A stretch of DNA of 64,000 nt, from assembly GCA_004352715.1 (NCBI GenBank), contig SCFE01000002.1, positions 1,827,871-1,891,870 of the forward strand, given 5' to 3'. This DNA is from Hofstenia miamia (taxonomy: Eukaryota > Xenacoelomorpha > Acoela). Positions 10,980 through 24,400 of this stretch are shown here, in pieces. A program made the translations under genes and the position numbers. Numbering within the stretch: the first letter of the stretch is position 1; every line of letters starts with the position of its first letter. Under the pieces are notes generated by a model, which saw only the letters and a program-made list of their open reading frames with translations, ran no database searches and had not been told where the DNA came from.

Positions 10980-13900
10980 CATTATATGCCATCTAATTTA
11001 TATTTAATTTTCTGAACTGTCTAGCTTATTCTGTGTATGCAGTACATATGATAAGCAATGGTGATTATGCTATCTTCATGGCCACGACTTTATATATTAT
11101 TGGTCTACTAAATTCACTACCGTATTCATTACAATACGCCTTATTTAAAATGAGGCCATTGTGTAAATAGCAAGTTCTAATGATATTTCTATTCATTCAC
11201 ATCAAAGATATTTTACATACACATACCAACATTGTATTGTATAATTTCATGAAATATTTAAATAAACTATGATATTTATAGCAGTCAGTCTACATATTAA
11301 GAAAAACAGTAAACATAAAAATAAGAAAATTTTAATGTTTTTTTTCTTCAAACATTCCATAGAAATTATACAAGCCGAATAATTGAAACATTTTTTATTA
11401 TTATTAACGAATATAACTTTGATAGTGAACCAATATAATGCTAAAGCATCAAATGATTAAAGAATATAGATTCCTCAGAAAACCATTTGGCAAATGATAC
11501 TTATTATTTTCAGAATATTTCAATATAACAATAGAGTTTTCATTAATCAAACTAGAATTTTTTAAAGAAAATAGTCTCACAACAAAGTGCTACAAAATAA
11601 ATAAATCCAATAAACGGATTGTCATATTAAAGACGCAACAAGAACTGAAATTAAAATTAGGAGAGTTTTTCAAGATTACATACATTCTACCTCAATTAAG
11701 TGATGTAACCTTCCCAACAAAACAAGAATCTCTTATCTCAAAAAATCTCAGAATATCTACTGTAAACGAAAATAGAGAAGGCGCATGTGAGTCGGGACTT
11801 CACAGCTATGTTATATTGATATTTCATGTATTAATTACAACGATATACACTATTGAATGGTATCAGAAATTCATTAATCATTGAATTTTGAATACCCCTT
11901 TAAAACTACAATCTTTAGAATTAATTTTTTTAGTTCATCAGCATGAGGTAAACCAAATTTATTCCTTAAGTAAAAGTTCTGCAATTCATTTGAAGAAACT
12001 TTTAGAATTTTCGAAGTTAACAGTATTTTATTCTCAATGCTTCTTCTTATATTAATTTTTAGTGAATGAATATTTTGTATAGGGGATGTTGAACAATACA
12101 GATTTCGTTGAGTTAAATGAAATGTTCTTCAAAATGATTATTACTTTGTAATTCTTTGAAATATATTTAATTTATAATGTGATTAACAACGTAGTTTTGA
12201 TTAGCCAGTGAATTAAAATCTGGAAAAAACACTAATAATTGTAATCAATAATAAATTTAAAAACTGTAAAATCAAAGACATTGAATCTTGAATATATCCT
12301 AGCATATATTTGTCGATAATTTCCTAATAGAATATTTTTTCTTTAATAAGATTTAAAAATAATTTTTAAGAGCAACAAAACAGTATAGTCTCAAATAGAG
12401 TTTTACTTGTTTCCATACAATAAAAAATTCAGAGGTGAATTTTTGCATAACTTATTCCTAAAATGAATAATATATTACAATTTTAATATGCGTGTGGTGA
12501 AATAGGAATTTTATAACCAAATTACAACTCAGAAATTTACTGCGCCGTAATAATAAACTTATCCTGCTTAAAATTTGAGCACCCTAAATGTAATCCAATT
12601 TCAACCACGATGTCTGACTTGCTGGATTAAGAACTAGATCAAACTTGTAAATACAAAAATATATTATAAATACAATTTAACTGAATGGCCATTCGAAATC
12701 ACCCGTAACTTATCCTCGATGATTTCTTGAGGTTTTCTAATTTGACCACTAGAACGGACTTGGTCACTTTTTATCAATCTGTGAAAATTACTATACTAAA
12801 TATTGTCAAATTCCACGTATTTTTTTCGTACGAGAGAATTATAGTATGAAACTGTTAAGCTTTTAAAACGTTGAGTGTGACTATTATTTTATGAACTTAC
12901 TTATAAATCAAGCTTTCAAGGTTTCTGACAACAGCAATTGTTTCGAGGACGATGCTTTAATAATTCAGAGCCATACTCTAGCGGATTTGCGTTTAGCTTA
13001 ACTTAATTAAATGTAATCGTTGTTACTAGTTTTAGTTTTCCTTGTATAAAATTTCCTTACAAGAATAGTCGTTCAAAGTTCCCGTGTTTTTGATGAAACT
13101 TCAAAGCTTTGTTTCACTGAGTAAATGGGGGAAATGTCTTATTTAAAATTACTACGTTTTAGACTCCTAAAGTGGAAAATTAAAGTCTCTCTATTTTCAA
13201 AGAAACTTCCCTATTATCATTATAATGCACTTTTTTCTTTGGAATTGTATCCGTATCAAAGAGACTCTAGTAAATTTTCCCTAAAGCTACGCGTTCCTAA
13301 GGGACTTCAGAATAATGTTAGCTATTTGAAATTAATATCAATTGAAAAGAAAACTTTATCTAACGGATTTATTTTAACACTAAGTATATGTTCATACAAA
13401 TACCAATAAACAATAAACCTAAATAACTAGAATAACTCAAAAGATTAAATGGAAGTTCCTAAATTTACCAATGTAAATCCAATTTCAAATTGTTTTACCT
13501 GGGACTGATCCAACCTAACTGAGGGGAACAAACAACTGAAATTTGGTCGAAGTCTTGATAGAAAGAAATGAGAACCAAACGACGCGGAGTGCTTGATTGC
13601 TAAATTTTGTTAAGAATTCTCTGAACCAAACTGAATTTTATTGGAATCTTGAATACGGAGACCAACGCGATACGGAGATTTTAACTCTCTTCTGACCGTT
13701 CTTCTAGTTTTATGGGTCTTTTATACACTATATGACTCTACCATCTACTGATTGAGTATTCACTGGTCTCCTTAAGTTTCTTCCAAAATAGATGACATTT
13801 AGGTAGGCAGAACACATTAACGACGCTCCATTTATTTCTCCTATTTCCTTAAGTAAATGCTAGTTATACCGCTCTTTTTCTTTGAAACTTGTTTGATAAT

Positions 13901-14660
13901 AATTTAAGAAACCATCGAGCGTCTCTCTTATGTGAAATGAGCACTTATAAACAAAACATTCTCTTTTTGGTTGCGCTACCTCCAGATTCAAGTATAGAAC
14001 TTTCCATTAACAGCTTTAATTTTTCATGAATTAGAATTATAAATTTTTCAGAAAAGAAATTTAAAAATTAAAAAAATTAAAATTTAAAATTTTCCAAACA
14101 GTTTTGAAGTTACGAAATTCCATTTTCATCACATATGATATGAAATAATTATCTTTGTAATAATTTTTTTTCCTAGAATACGTGTATTTTGTACGAATTA
14201 CATGTAAGGCTGTGCTTTTGACTTTAAATTTCTGATTTTTTATTCTGATTTTCGTCTTGAATTTCCCATCATGAAAGTTTAGTACAAATATATAATTTTT
14301 TGTAATTTGGTAAATATATTCAAAAGTGGTGAAATTTTATCTTTCTGTCATATATTTCTTGTATTAATAAGTGAAATTTTCCTAAGTGAAGGGATTTACA
14401 TGGTAAAACTTCATATTCCCACATGTGGTACATACAAGTTTTTGTTGGTTTAAATAAACATGAAATTTATTTGAACTTTTATATATGGATTTTGGATGTT
14501 TTGCAACAGTGTGTAGAAATGAGTAAATTTAATAGTGAAAACACCTGTGCATAAGCTTCAAAAATTTTTTATGTGCTTTGCGTAACATATAAAAGTACAT
14601 ATATTCAGCAAAATTAAAATGGTCAAATGGTGGCCTCCTTTGCAGCGAGGCTTACTTTGA
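10980..14660. other. Non-coding, nothing recognised
   Basis: About 3.7 kb of very AT-rich sequence. A 94-codon plus-strand ORF at 13125-13409 has no recognisable domain, no splice support and biased Lys/Leu/Ser content. I treat it as chance. Confidence 0.45.
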
Positions 14661-14664
14661 GATA

Positions 14665-15222
14665 TACGGTCGTGTATTTAGTAGTGCATGATATCTGATT
14701 AACTATTTATATTAATTGTGTCATAAGAAATATTTCAATATATTGTCAATCCAAACCAAATATATTTTCAATCAACGCCTGGCAGAGTTGCAGAACTATG
14801 GGTACTTTCAGTCCAGCCGATAAATTCAGTCGAAATGTATACATGTGATTAAAATAATATTGCAAAAATAGGATGCCCAGCAAATATTGCATTGAAGAAA
14901 ACGAAATACACAGATTCTATTTTAGGATATGGTNNNNNNNNNNNNNNNNNNNNTACGGTCGTGTATTTAGTAGTGCATGATATCTGATTAACTATTTATA
15001 TTAATTGTGTCATAAGAAATATTTCAATATATTGTCAATCCAAACCAAATATATTTTCAATCAACGCCTGGCAGAGTTGCAGAACTATGGGTACTTTCAG
15101 TCCAGCCGATAAATTCAGTCGAAATGTATACATGTGATTAAAATAATATTGCAAAAATAGGATGCCCAGCAAATATTGCATTGAAGAAAACGAAATACAC
15201 AGATTCTATTTTAGGATATGGT
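14665..15222 (+). repeat. 269-bp identical duplication across a 20-N gap
   Basis: Bases 14665-14933 are repeated, identical by eye, at 14954-15222, with exactly 20 N between them. Identity without divergence, directly flanking a minimal gap, points to two overlapping contigs that were not merged rather than a biological duplication. Confidence 0.9.
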
Positions 15223-15690
15223 TTTCCCATTTAATGCAAAAAGTACATAATATATCTTTTGACACAGGCTCCATGAGGGGAATCCCCAGGCAAGAATTCT
15301 AAAAAAATCAATATATAAATATGTACAACAGCGTAGCCATGAGCACTTAAAAAACCAAAACAAGTTGGATTTGCAATTGTAACAAAAAGTTGGATTAAAA
15401 AAATATTATATGAAGTAATATATTAAATCAATTTAATATTCCATGCACTCGCTAAGTGGAGGGATTCTTCTAGTTCTACGAAAAAACCATTTCTTTACTT
15501 ATTAGTAAAGTAGTAATTGAGCTGCAACAATTACTAAAATCTAAGGAAATTTTTTCGTTGCATTATAAAAAATAGTTTATTGCAAACACAAAATTAAAAA
15601 TATTTCAATTGATAGTAATTAATTCAACATTTCAAAAAGTCTTTGATTAAAAGTGTATTTCTTAGAAATATAATGCATCAAAATGCTGAT

Positions 15691-15696
15691 TTTATT
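15691..15696 (-). promoter_or_regulatory. Candidate polyadenylation signal
   Basis: On the minus strand AATAAA occurs here, about 235 bases past the stop codon of the cadherin-type gene. Another AATAAA overlaps the stop itself (15927-15932). Either could serve. Confidence 0.3.
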
Positions 15697-15927
15697 GTCA
15701 ATATTTACAATAAATATATACAAATATATTGTCATATGCCAAAAAACGTAATAAAATTTCAAATTTTTAAGCCGATGTTATCAAAAATATTTCAAAACAA
15801 TATTTATAAAAAACAATATTGTTAGAAATTGTTCTTAATGGCTTTAATGTTAAAAAAAGATCTTGCAGTCTTTTGACATAAGGCAATTAATTTTTTTACA
15901 GTTGAGCTTTGATATGCCAGAAGGTTT

Positions 15928-15997
15928 TTATTCGCCAAGTAAATGAGGTGGAGGAGGAACATGCTCAGTAATAGTTTTCAATGATGCCGCACCAGTT
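15928..15997 (-). CDS. Terminal exon: short cytoplasmic tail
   Basis: A 70-base coding end (acceptor TCTTTTAG, phase 2) reading TGAASLKTITEHVPPPPHLL and then GE-stop (TAA at 15928-15930). The four prolines could bind a WW, SH3 or EVH1 partner, which is inference. The whole tail is only about 45 residues and shows no catenin-binding motif, unlike classical cadherins. Confidence 0.75.
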
Positions 15998-18900
15998 CTA
16001 AAAGACATTTTTAATTAAGAGTAACAGTAATTAATAAATATTACGTCGTTAGTAAGAAATTTGAAAAAGATTACGTATTTGCTAAAACGGGGGTCACAGC
16101 AGAAGCAGAAACAGATCCGAGTTTCAAAACTTTTAATGCAAGGAAAATTGTAGCCAAAATAATGCATCCAGCTGCTAAAGCAGAACCAGCTGCAACACCA
16201 GCAAAAGTGCCCAAATTGATATCAGAAGGTTGTGGTGAGGCGTTGCAACTAAAATTAATTTAATTAAAAATATGAAAACCTAAAAAGTTTGCGGATATTC
16301 ACAAAGAGATAGAGAATTCAAAAGTAAACAACATACAGTAAACAGTAAATAATTTAATTTGAATATTTTCATCAATGTAGTAAGGTCGACTGGAAAATTC
16401 GAAAAGTTAGCAGGTTTGAATCAACTTTTTCTGTAATAGGAATAAAACATTATTTTTTTGGTTTGTTTCTGAAAAATTTATTAAAAACAGTGAAGGAGAA
16501 TTTCCCACTATAAATTTCTTAATTCCCATTTTTCTATGGTGCTGCTATCTTCATTTTATAACCGGATGGTGCAAAATTGTAATTTTCAAATATTTAGGGG
16601 TAGGCGTAAATGTGAATACAAATCTTTCAAACAAAATTATAAAATTTAGTTCAGCTTTTTTTAAAACAGATTTAATAACCAATTATGACTCTTTATTACA
16701 TATTCTTTACAAAATACTCTACAATGCTGCAACTGTATTTAAACTGTAAAAAAACCTGATATCGTGTAATCTTTGGCCTGCGAAGGCTTGGATTTGTGAT
16801 TCAATACTTTATTTAAACTTTGTGTAGAAACAAAAATCTGGTGGAAACACCCAGTTTTAACTAAATCCAGCTCTTGATATTTTTTAGACTTTGATTACTT
16901 ATCAAAATCGAACTCCTTAAACCTGTATTCCAAGTCAACGATGTTGGCAACAATAATGTAGTTAAAAATTTGCTTATTGAACTCAGGTAAACCTTCCCGA
17001 ATAAATATTTGTTGCTAAATCATTTTCAGATAAAATATTTCTGAAATTTTTTGTTTATTTTCGATTGATTATAGAATTAATTTTTGTACAAAATAAACTT
17101 TTGCATAAATTTATTAAGCGCTGTTTTAAACACCCATGTATATAATACCCAAGGAGCTCCTTGATAATAACTAACACTTATTCATCTGTAGTTGAGAAGA
17201 GATGGTTGCACGTTCTCGGTTTATGGTAAGTGCAACTATCTACAGGGAGAATGCGACTCTTTTTAGGAGAACAATATCTTAAAATTAAAGGGTAAAGTGG
17301 GTCCTATTCGAAATGTCTATGAAATGGACGTTATGATGGACATCTTTAACACTCACATTTTAACATTTTATAAATGTTATTGTCTTCTGAGGTTAATTCA
17401 TGTGATCATCATTATATATTGAAAAACAAACTGCAAAGCATTCACAAAAAATTTATTAGTTTAATAAAAAACAGATAAAAGTTTGTTAACCCTTTCACTG
17501 CGTTTCATGAGTTTTCAGAAATTCTCAATGGGTGATGCATTATCGTGTTTTTGAAGAGTAAAACTTATCGTACAGCTGGCACCATTATTTTATGCACTCT
17601 GTGACTTTCAGAGATGTGGACTGAAGTCGAATTTCGCAGTCAGACATAATGTTGGCCGTGTGACTAAAGTCGAATTTCGCAGTGAAAGAGTTAAATAGGA
17701 TAAATGCTTTATTTGCATATATTCCTTAAATTGTACTTACACTAACGTTGCTCTTACCCCAAATTTTCAAGGGTTCCTCAACAAAATCAATCGCATTCAT
17801 CACCAAATAACGAAACTTGGCATGGCTATAGCTTACATATGGCTAAAAACCAAGAGAAAAATATTGATATTCTGGACTCTGATTTCATAATCGGCGCTAA
17901 CGTCAGAAAATGAACTTTAGTATCATTTGAAAAATATAATGTTCGCATAAAAAAATGGCGTTGAAATTTAACAGGTTAATAACTAAAAGGGCTCGCAGCC
18001 CAAATTTTAAATTTGTAGGGATACAAAATATGAAACACATAGTTTAATCTTTTAAATTTTTACCTGATCTACCAAGCTATTTCATCAAATTTTAGAATTA
18101 ATTGTTGAACTAAGACATATCAATTGCATTTTAAAGAAAATAACTCCACCCAAATTGGAATATCATTATTAATCTTTTTGTTTGAATCCTAAAAATGTTT
18201 TTCTGCCTGAATTGTAAAATCAAAAAATGCATCTTTTTATCAAAATGTAAAGCATAGCATGTATCTTTTATCCAACATGAATTCCAAAAAAAAATCCTTT
18301 TGCAAAATTTAAATGATAGGATTCTAAAAAGATCCAAAAAATTTCCAAACTTTTAGTAATCAAATATTATTTCAAAATATAGCTTACAACCCCACCCCAG
18401 TGAGATAGGGCTAATCACGTACGCATAGAAGAACAAGGTACTACATAGATTAAAAGAAGTATAAACTACGTATTTTATGGAAGAATATTTTGAAAATCAG
18501 GCCGAGCTAGAGCTAAAGATAGAAACAGAAGCACGGTAGCTTGAGAAGCAGCATGGGTTAGAAGCAGAAGAAGGGTGGTATGAGCATGAGCCACAGAGCG
18601 CCATAGAAAATGAGAAGGTTAAGATACGGTGTGACTTCAACATACAGACAAGCAATTTGATAGAAGCACAGAGGCCAGATATAGTAGTGGTAGATAAAAA
18701 GGAAACCATGCGAAGTTATAGACATGATAGTACTAAAAGCCTGTAATGTAGAGGGCAAAAGATATATAAAACACACAAATACATGAAGTTAGCAGAGGTA
18801 GAAGTAGTCCCGGAAGTACAAGTTGTAGTGAGTAAGAAGCATAAGAGATACATCGAGGAGCTAGGATTACTGAATTTGAGAGGAACAATTGTACAAAATG

Positions 18901-21426
18901 CAGCACATTTAAAGTCCTAATCAATTCTATAAAAAAATATATTGTTAAAAATGAAAAATAACAATTACTAACCCTTCAAATCGATATTCAGCTAAGGTAC
19001 CCGACGTGAATATAGAGTGAAGAACACCACCTGGCATTATGGTTGAGAGTAACACATTGCTTTTAACAAAGGTCTTTACATCGTTTTCATCGATTGTATA
19101 GGCATAGAATTTTATGTTAATGCTAAAATCAGAAGCTCACTTATCGGTATACACATACACAAGTGAGCATATGTTTTACATAAAATGAAGAAATCACTAT
19201 GAAGCTTAGTGTGATTTAAAATATTAGTTTTAAGAATTTTGGTGTTTATCTAGAAACAAACAAATGCATGCATAAAAATTAAAAAAATTATAAAAATCTA
19301 TATCACTTAGAAATTATAAATTCTTAGAAGAATGAAAAACAATTTAATCAAAGCTCTCAGTGTATATTCATAGTGCTAAACCGTTCTTCCACATTTTCAA
19401 ACAATTTTTTGAAGCCTATTAGGAAATCGAGGAATCATGAGATTTTGATGCATTTATTGGTAAGTGTGCTCTTCCATTATGGCGAGAATTTGTCATTAAA
19501 ATTATTAGCAAGTTTTAAGTAGATCAAAATGTTAACTTGTTTTCAATGAGAAATTGTTCAAGTTCTTCATCATACAGAAAGTCAAAAGCCCCATTGCAGT
19601 AAAAACTATACTCGACACGACTTGTATCAATAGAAACACAGGTCGGCCAACGTACGCCGTGCTTAAAGTCAGAATTCCCTTCTCGCCGGGTTCGCGAAGA
19701 CGTCCGAATCAAGGATGCAAATGAAAGACGAATCTATATATATAATATATTTATAAATTAGTGAGCTATGAGCACTTAAGAAAATTTATAGATAACATCA
19801 ATAATCGCAAAAAAATTGCGTGGGTTAATAATTGTTCATATTGACCTTGAGCTTGTTTCATTGTCAAAATTTTCAACGCTGAATATCCAATTTGGCCACT
19901 GAGCATTTAAGTAGTCAATTAGTCCATTTTTTCTCTGCTCTGTCAACCATGACTCTGGTTGTAACATTATGCACGTGATGGTAGTTGCTGCTTCATCAAA
20001 GGTTGTAATACGAACCATTCCAATTCTAAATAATCGTATATTTTCAAAAATTGATTCGATATTTCTTATTTTGTAAATAATTATTCATTTTTCAATGGAA
20101 CAAAAACAATATTGGAAAGCTCAAAGAAGGAAGCAACAGTGGTACATGGATCCAGTGTATATGGAACTTTCTGTAAAGCTAGATCGAATAAGAAATTTTT
20201 ATACGCTCCCACCCCATCTACGCGCCCTATACTAATGAAATTTAGAAATATAAAAAAATTCGCTTCTTTGGATCTTAGACGACTGGTATGATATTTTAAA
20301 TTTTTATGGCTAAATAACGTCAATATCTAAGGTAGAAGGACTAATCATATTGTGCTTCCAAACCAATTGCTAATTGTTCTAGAATTATACTTAGAAACTT
20401 TTTCCTTTCCTATTTCTTGCAGCTTGCTATTGGACGTGATCCACTCGAAGTCTGAGAGCAATTTCAACATCTCCGAAATTGTAGAACCGTTTATTGTGGC
20501 GGCAAAGCGCTCCAACTTATTAAATGATAAAGGAAATTTGAAGGGCTTTATTGGTTTCCTGCTGGAATTATCACTAGAAAAATACCTCTCCTGATACAGA
20601 TTGGTCCTCAAACCGCTAAATAAGACAGAAAAACCAAGTTAATTTGATCATTCAATTTCATGAACTTCACAAGTTTTTTTCTTCACTCATGATTATGGAG
20701 TCCGATAGATTTGAATTGTGAGGTCGACCTGCTTTTCTATAAAATCAATGAGATTAGACTCATTTGTCCATACCTTTATTGCTTGTTTTTGCTTCGAAAA
20801 TAGAACTCTCACTCAAAAAACTAGGCTGGGCCAGAAGCTAGGAGATTAGAAAAACATGATTACTTCGGGTCATTTATAACAAACAGTACAAAGTCTACTG
20901 AATATTTCACATGGGAGGCAGGTAAGAGAAAAAATGTGCACTCTATATGAGACTTTTTAAATAATTCAAAACTGATAGAAGCTTTATTTAATTCATTTGA
21001 CTTAAGAAAAATATTGGTGAAAAATATTTCGATATTAAGTCAATAGACTTTTCAATTAAAAAATTTTGCCATCAAATAAAAATATAAATGGTACTTTAAA
21101 CGAAGCTTTTGTACAAGGGTACTTTTATGAAAAATTTCATTATTTTTGAAAAAAATCATTCTTAATAGTTTGGTTTCGAAAATCAAGGCTTATTAATTTA
21201 TTATTGAGCATGGCTTGGCAAACCATAGATCTAATGTTTCTTAGCTAGTAATATACTTAAACTTCTTCTACCAATGGAAGGACATGCGAGTAAGTGATAA
21301 GCAGGTTAATATTTTAATAGGTTAAAAGCATACGACAAATTCGTCAATGTACTTTATCAAGAAGTTAACTAGTTTTTTCATTTTATAATTTCTTATTAGA
21401 AAATAAAATTTAAACTATGGCCTATA

Positions 21427-21477
<51 letters not shown>

Positions 21478-24400
21478 TTAACATCATAAATTTAAATCAT
21501 TGCTACAATAAACAAAGGAACATTTTAGGCATCAACCTTCAATAATTTGATATCCTTAATAAAAGTGAGAAAAGATTTAGAAATATTCAAACAAAAAAAT
21601 ATGTGAAAAGCATACCCAGTAGCATATTGTGGACGTTCAATATCATAGGCTTGTACAAAGACATCATATTGTTGGTTGGCACGAAGACTTGCATTGCTCT
21701 TATATATTTTACCGTTGATAGAGTTCACTTGGAAATATTCAGATTCCGTCACCAATCGGTAGTTTAGTACAGAAACTTCAGCTAATGCACATTACTTACA
21801 AATACTTAAGATTTACGCATTAAATTATTTTGGCAATTTTATAACTTTTTGTGAAGGAACGCTAGCTTAATTATAATAGAATGTTTACAACAATTCAAGG
21901 CAGTGAATATTTATTGAGAATTTGTTCATAAATGAATTATAAATTTACACATCAAATTGCATTAATAGTTTAGAAGAATTGCTTATTGAAATCAATATTA
22001 ATATAAAAGAAATATGAACTTTAAAATTATATATTTCTATGACTACAGCCTTCTAATAAATTGTATTCACTTCTCGTGCATTTTTTTTACAAATTAAAAA
22101 TGTCTAGCACAGAGGCATAGATATATATCCTTATTCTATTATTGAAGTGAAATATTAGAAACTTTGAATTATTCAATTGTAGCAAATGTTTAAGGAGAAT
22201 GGAGTAAGTCCCAGATAGATTTGAGAGTATTGTTTATAATATGTAACTGATACAACGAGATGCTAACATGTTGTGTTTGGAAACTTACATGCGTTGCCAG
22301 TAGAAGCTGCATTGGCCACAATTTGAACTTCTATAAAATATCCATCTTCTGCATCAAATGGAATTTCAGTGGTGAAAAAGCTAGACAATAAAAAAGGTCG
22401 AATTTCGTTTTGACTCCTGATATTAATTGCTACCTTCGAAGACACTGTCTAAAATACCTAGATTCATAGAAATTTCTGAAAACCAAAAATATAATAACAT
22501 GTGCATTGGATTTAACTTAAATATGGTCTACTAAAACAAGTCACACATTCCAGTAGCCTTTGAATTTATAAATTACTAATATATTGTAATGAATGTAAAA
22601 GAGAACCTTTAGGCCTATTATATGAAATCAATTTTATAGAATAAGTTAAGAATGTAAAGATTGAAAGAGATGGACTTTTTTGGAAACAAAAATGTTATTT
22701 GAGCAAAGCATATAAATTTTTGAATAATTTTCTGTTCACAGTGTTAATTACACATCTAAGACATCTCATTAGCTGAATTTAAAAAAACTATGAAATCCAA
22801 GCCTGATCCAACCTAGTTTGAAGATACATAAAACTCTTATCTAGGCTAAAGGAACACGGACAATCCTAAGTAGGTATAAAATCTAAGCTTTTTCAAACGT
22901 AGTGAATATTCTTTAATTTTATTTAAAATAGTGCAATAATCAATAGGAATAATGCCTTATCATAGAAATTTCAAATGAATAAGCAATTTTAGCCCAATTC
23001 ATGTAAATTTTAAATCCTTTATGAAAGGTGTATATTTTTGTATATTTATATCTTAGGCAATAAATTTGCTTTACCTCATATTCAAACTCTCTCATTACCT
23101 CAAATTATGCAAGCCAATTGCAACCTTGAAAAATGACAATTGGTATTTTAGCTATCTTTCTGATTAATTGACTAGGGGTTTCAGAATATGAGACATTATA
23201 GCATGACAAACAGTTTTGGATAGGACAACAAGAATATAAAATTATTATTTTTACAGTTTTGCATATTCAAAAAACACAAAAATTTTCTATATACTCCAAA
23301 TACGACAAGCCACTTATTAGAAATTTAGTTAATGTTCCTAATGCATTTGGCTTAGCTCAATACAACACAAAATAGTGACATGGGATTTAGTTGTTCCAAA
23401 AATAATTAAAATTTAGTAGTAGTGAATGAAGAAAATGAAAATACTTAATCAGAGTAATTGTATGCAAATTGAAACAGAAGATGAATCTTTTGACTAGGGA
23501 TGCTAATAATCCATTTTCTCCTAAATGCTATGAGCTAAAAATTGTCGAGTTTTTGGTGGTATCAACATTTCAAAACTTTTCCCCTTCCAACTCACAACTC
23601 AGATAATGCTTTGAATGCTTATTATTTTAATTCACACTTTTCTTACAATCATATTTCATCTTATTTGAAATTCAATGTTCTTTAAACTTTTTAACTGCAT
23701 TTTTAAGGTTCTTTCTTTTTAATCCTTCCAATTGTTCAATCTCTTTGTGCATTAAAATATACTCATCTTGAAAATTTGCGTTTTTATTAATATAACAGAA
23801 TTCTGGTTCATATATCTAATGCACATTGATTTTTAAGAAGTGCTCTCTGCACACCCTAGATGCCTTGTCACATAATTTCAATAAAGATTTCCATAAAGTC
23901 CCTAAACAGTTACTTGTCAATAACTTAAATAAATGGCGTTGACTTCACATTTGCAAATTTTATACTGGTATTTAGTTATCTGTTTGACCATTCACGGTTT
24001 GTTGAAAGCCAATATGCTATCTCTTCCTAGATTTCTGTATATAATCAGGTGCGTTACAAGGTTCTGTTCGAGATCCACACATCTTCATGTGGATCTTAAT
24101 GTTGTATGTTGATAATCTGGGGTAGAGCCCAGTGCTGCAACCGTCAGAAATGTTTGTTGGTATCCAGCAACTGGTTGAGTTGAGCACTCGCCATTTATCA
24201 GCCATTTAATCGGTGACTGGTCTGATTTTTAAAAACATGCAAACTAAGCAAATTTGTTGAAAAAATTATATTCTACTTCTAGCTCTCTTTTTCAACCTTT
24301 AGACCCCATTCTTGGGGAAGTGAAGGCCAACAATATTGTCTAATTTTCATAGTTTGTTGAACGCAGATCTCACGATGTCCTGTGAGTAAAACTATGATGC

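Noticed and set aside
13125-13409. 94-codon plus-strand ORF
   Set aside because: No domain, no splice context, composition as expected by chance in AT-rich DNA.
19524-19712. Minus-strand ORF of 62 codons between the two membrane-adjacent exons
   Set aside because: The flanking exons join perfectly in phase 2 without it, and no acceptor in phase 2 keeps its frame open.
20081-20231. Minus-strand open segment with a phase-2 acceptor at 20232 (VDGVGAYKNF ... FELSNIVF)
   Set aside because: No donor in phase 2 exists in it to reach the exon at 20025, and it matches no domain.
24017-24205. Minus-strand ORF downstream of the CR1-type LINE
   Set aside because: It lies beyond the conserved LINE C-terminus and matches no known exon or transposon domain.
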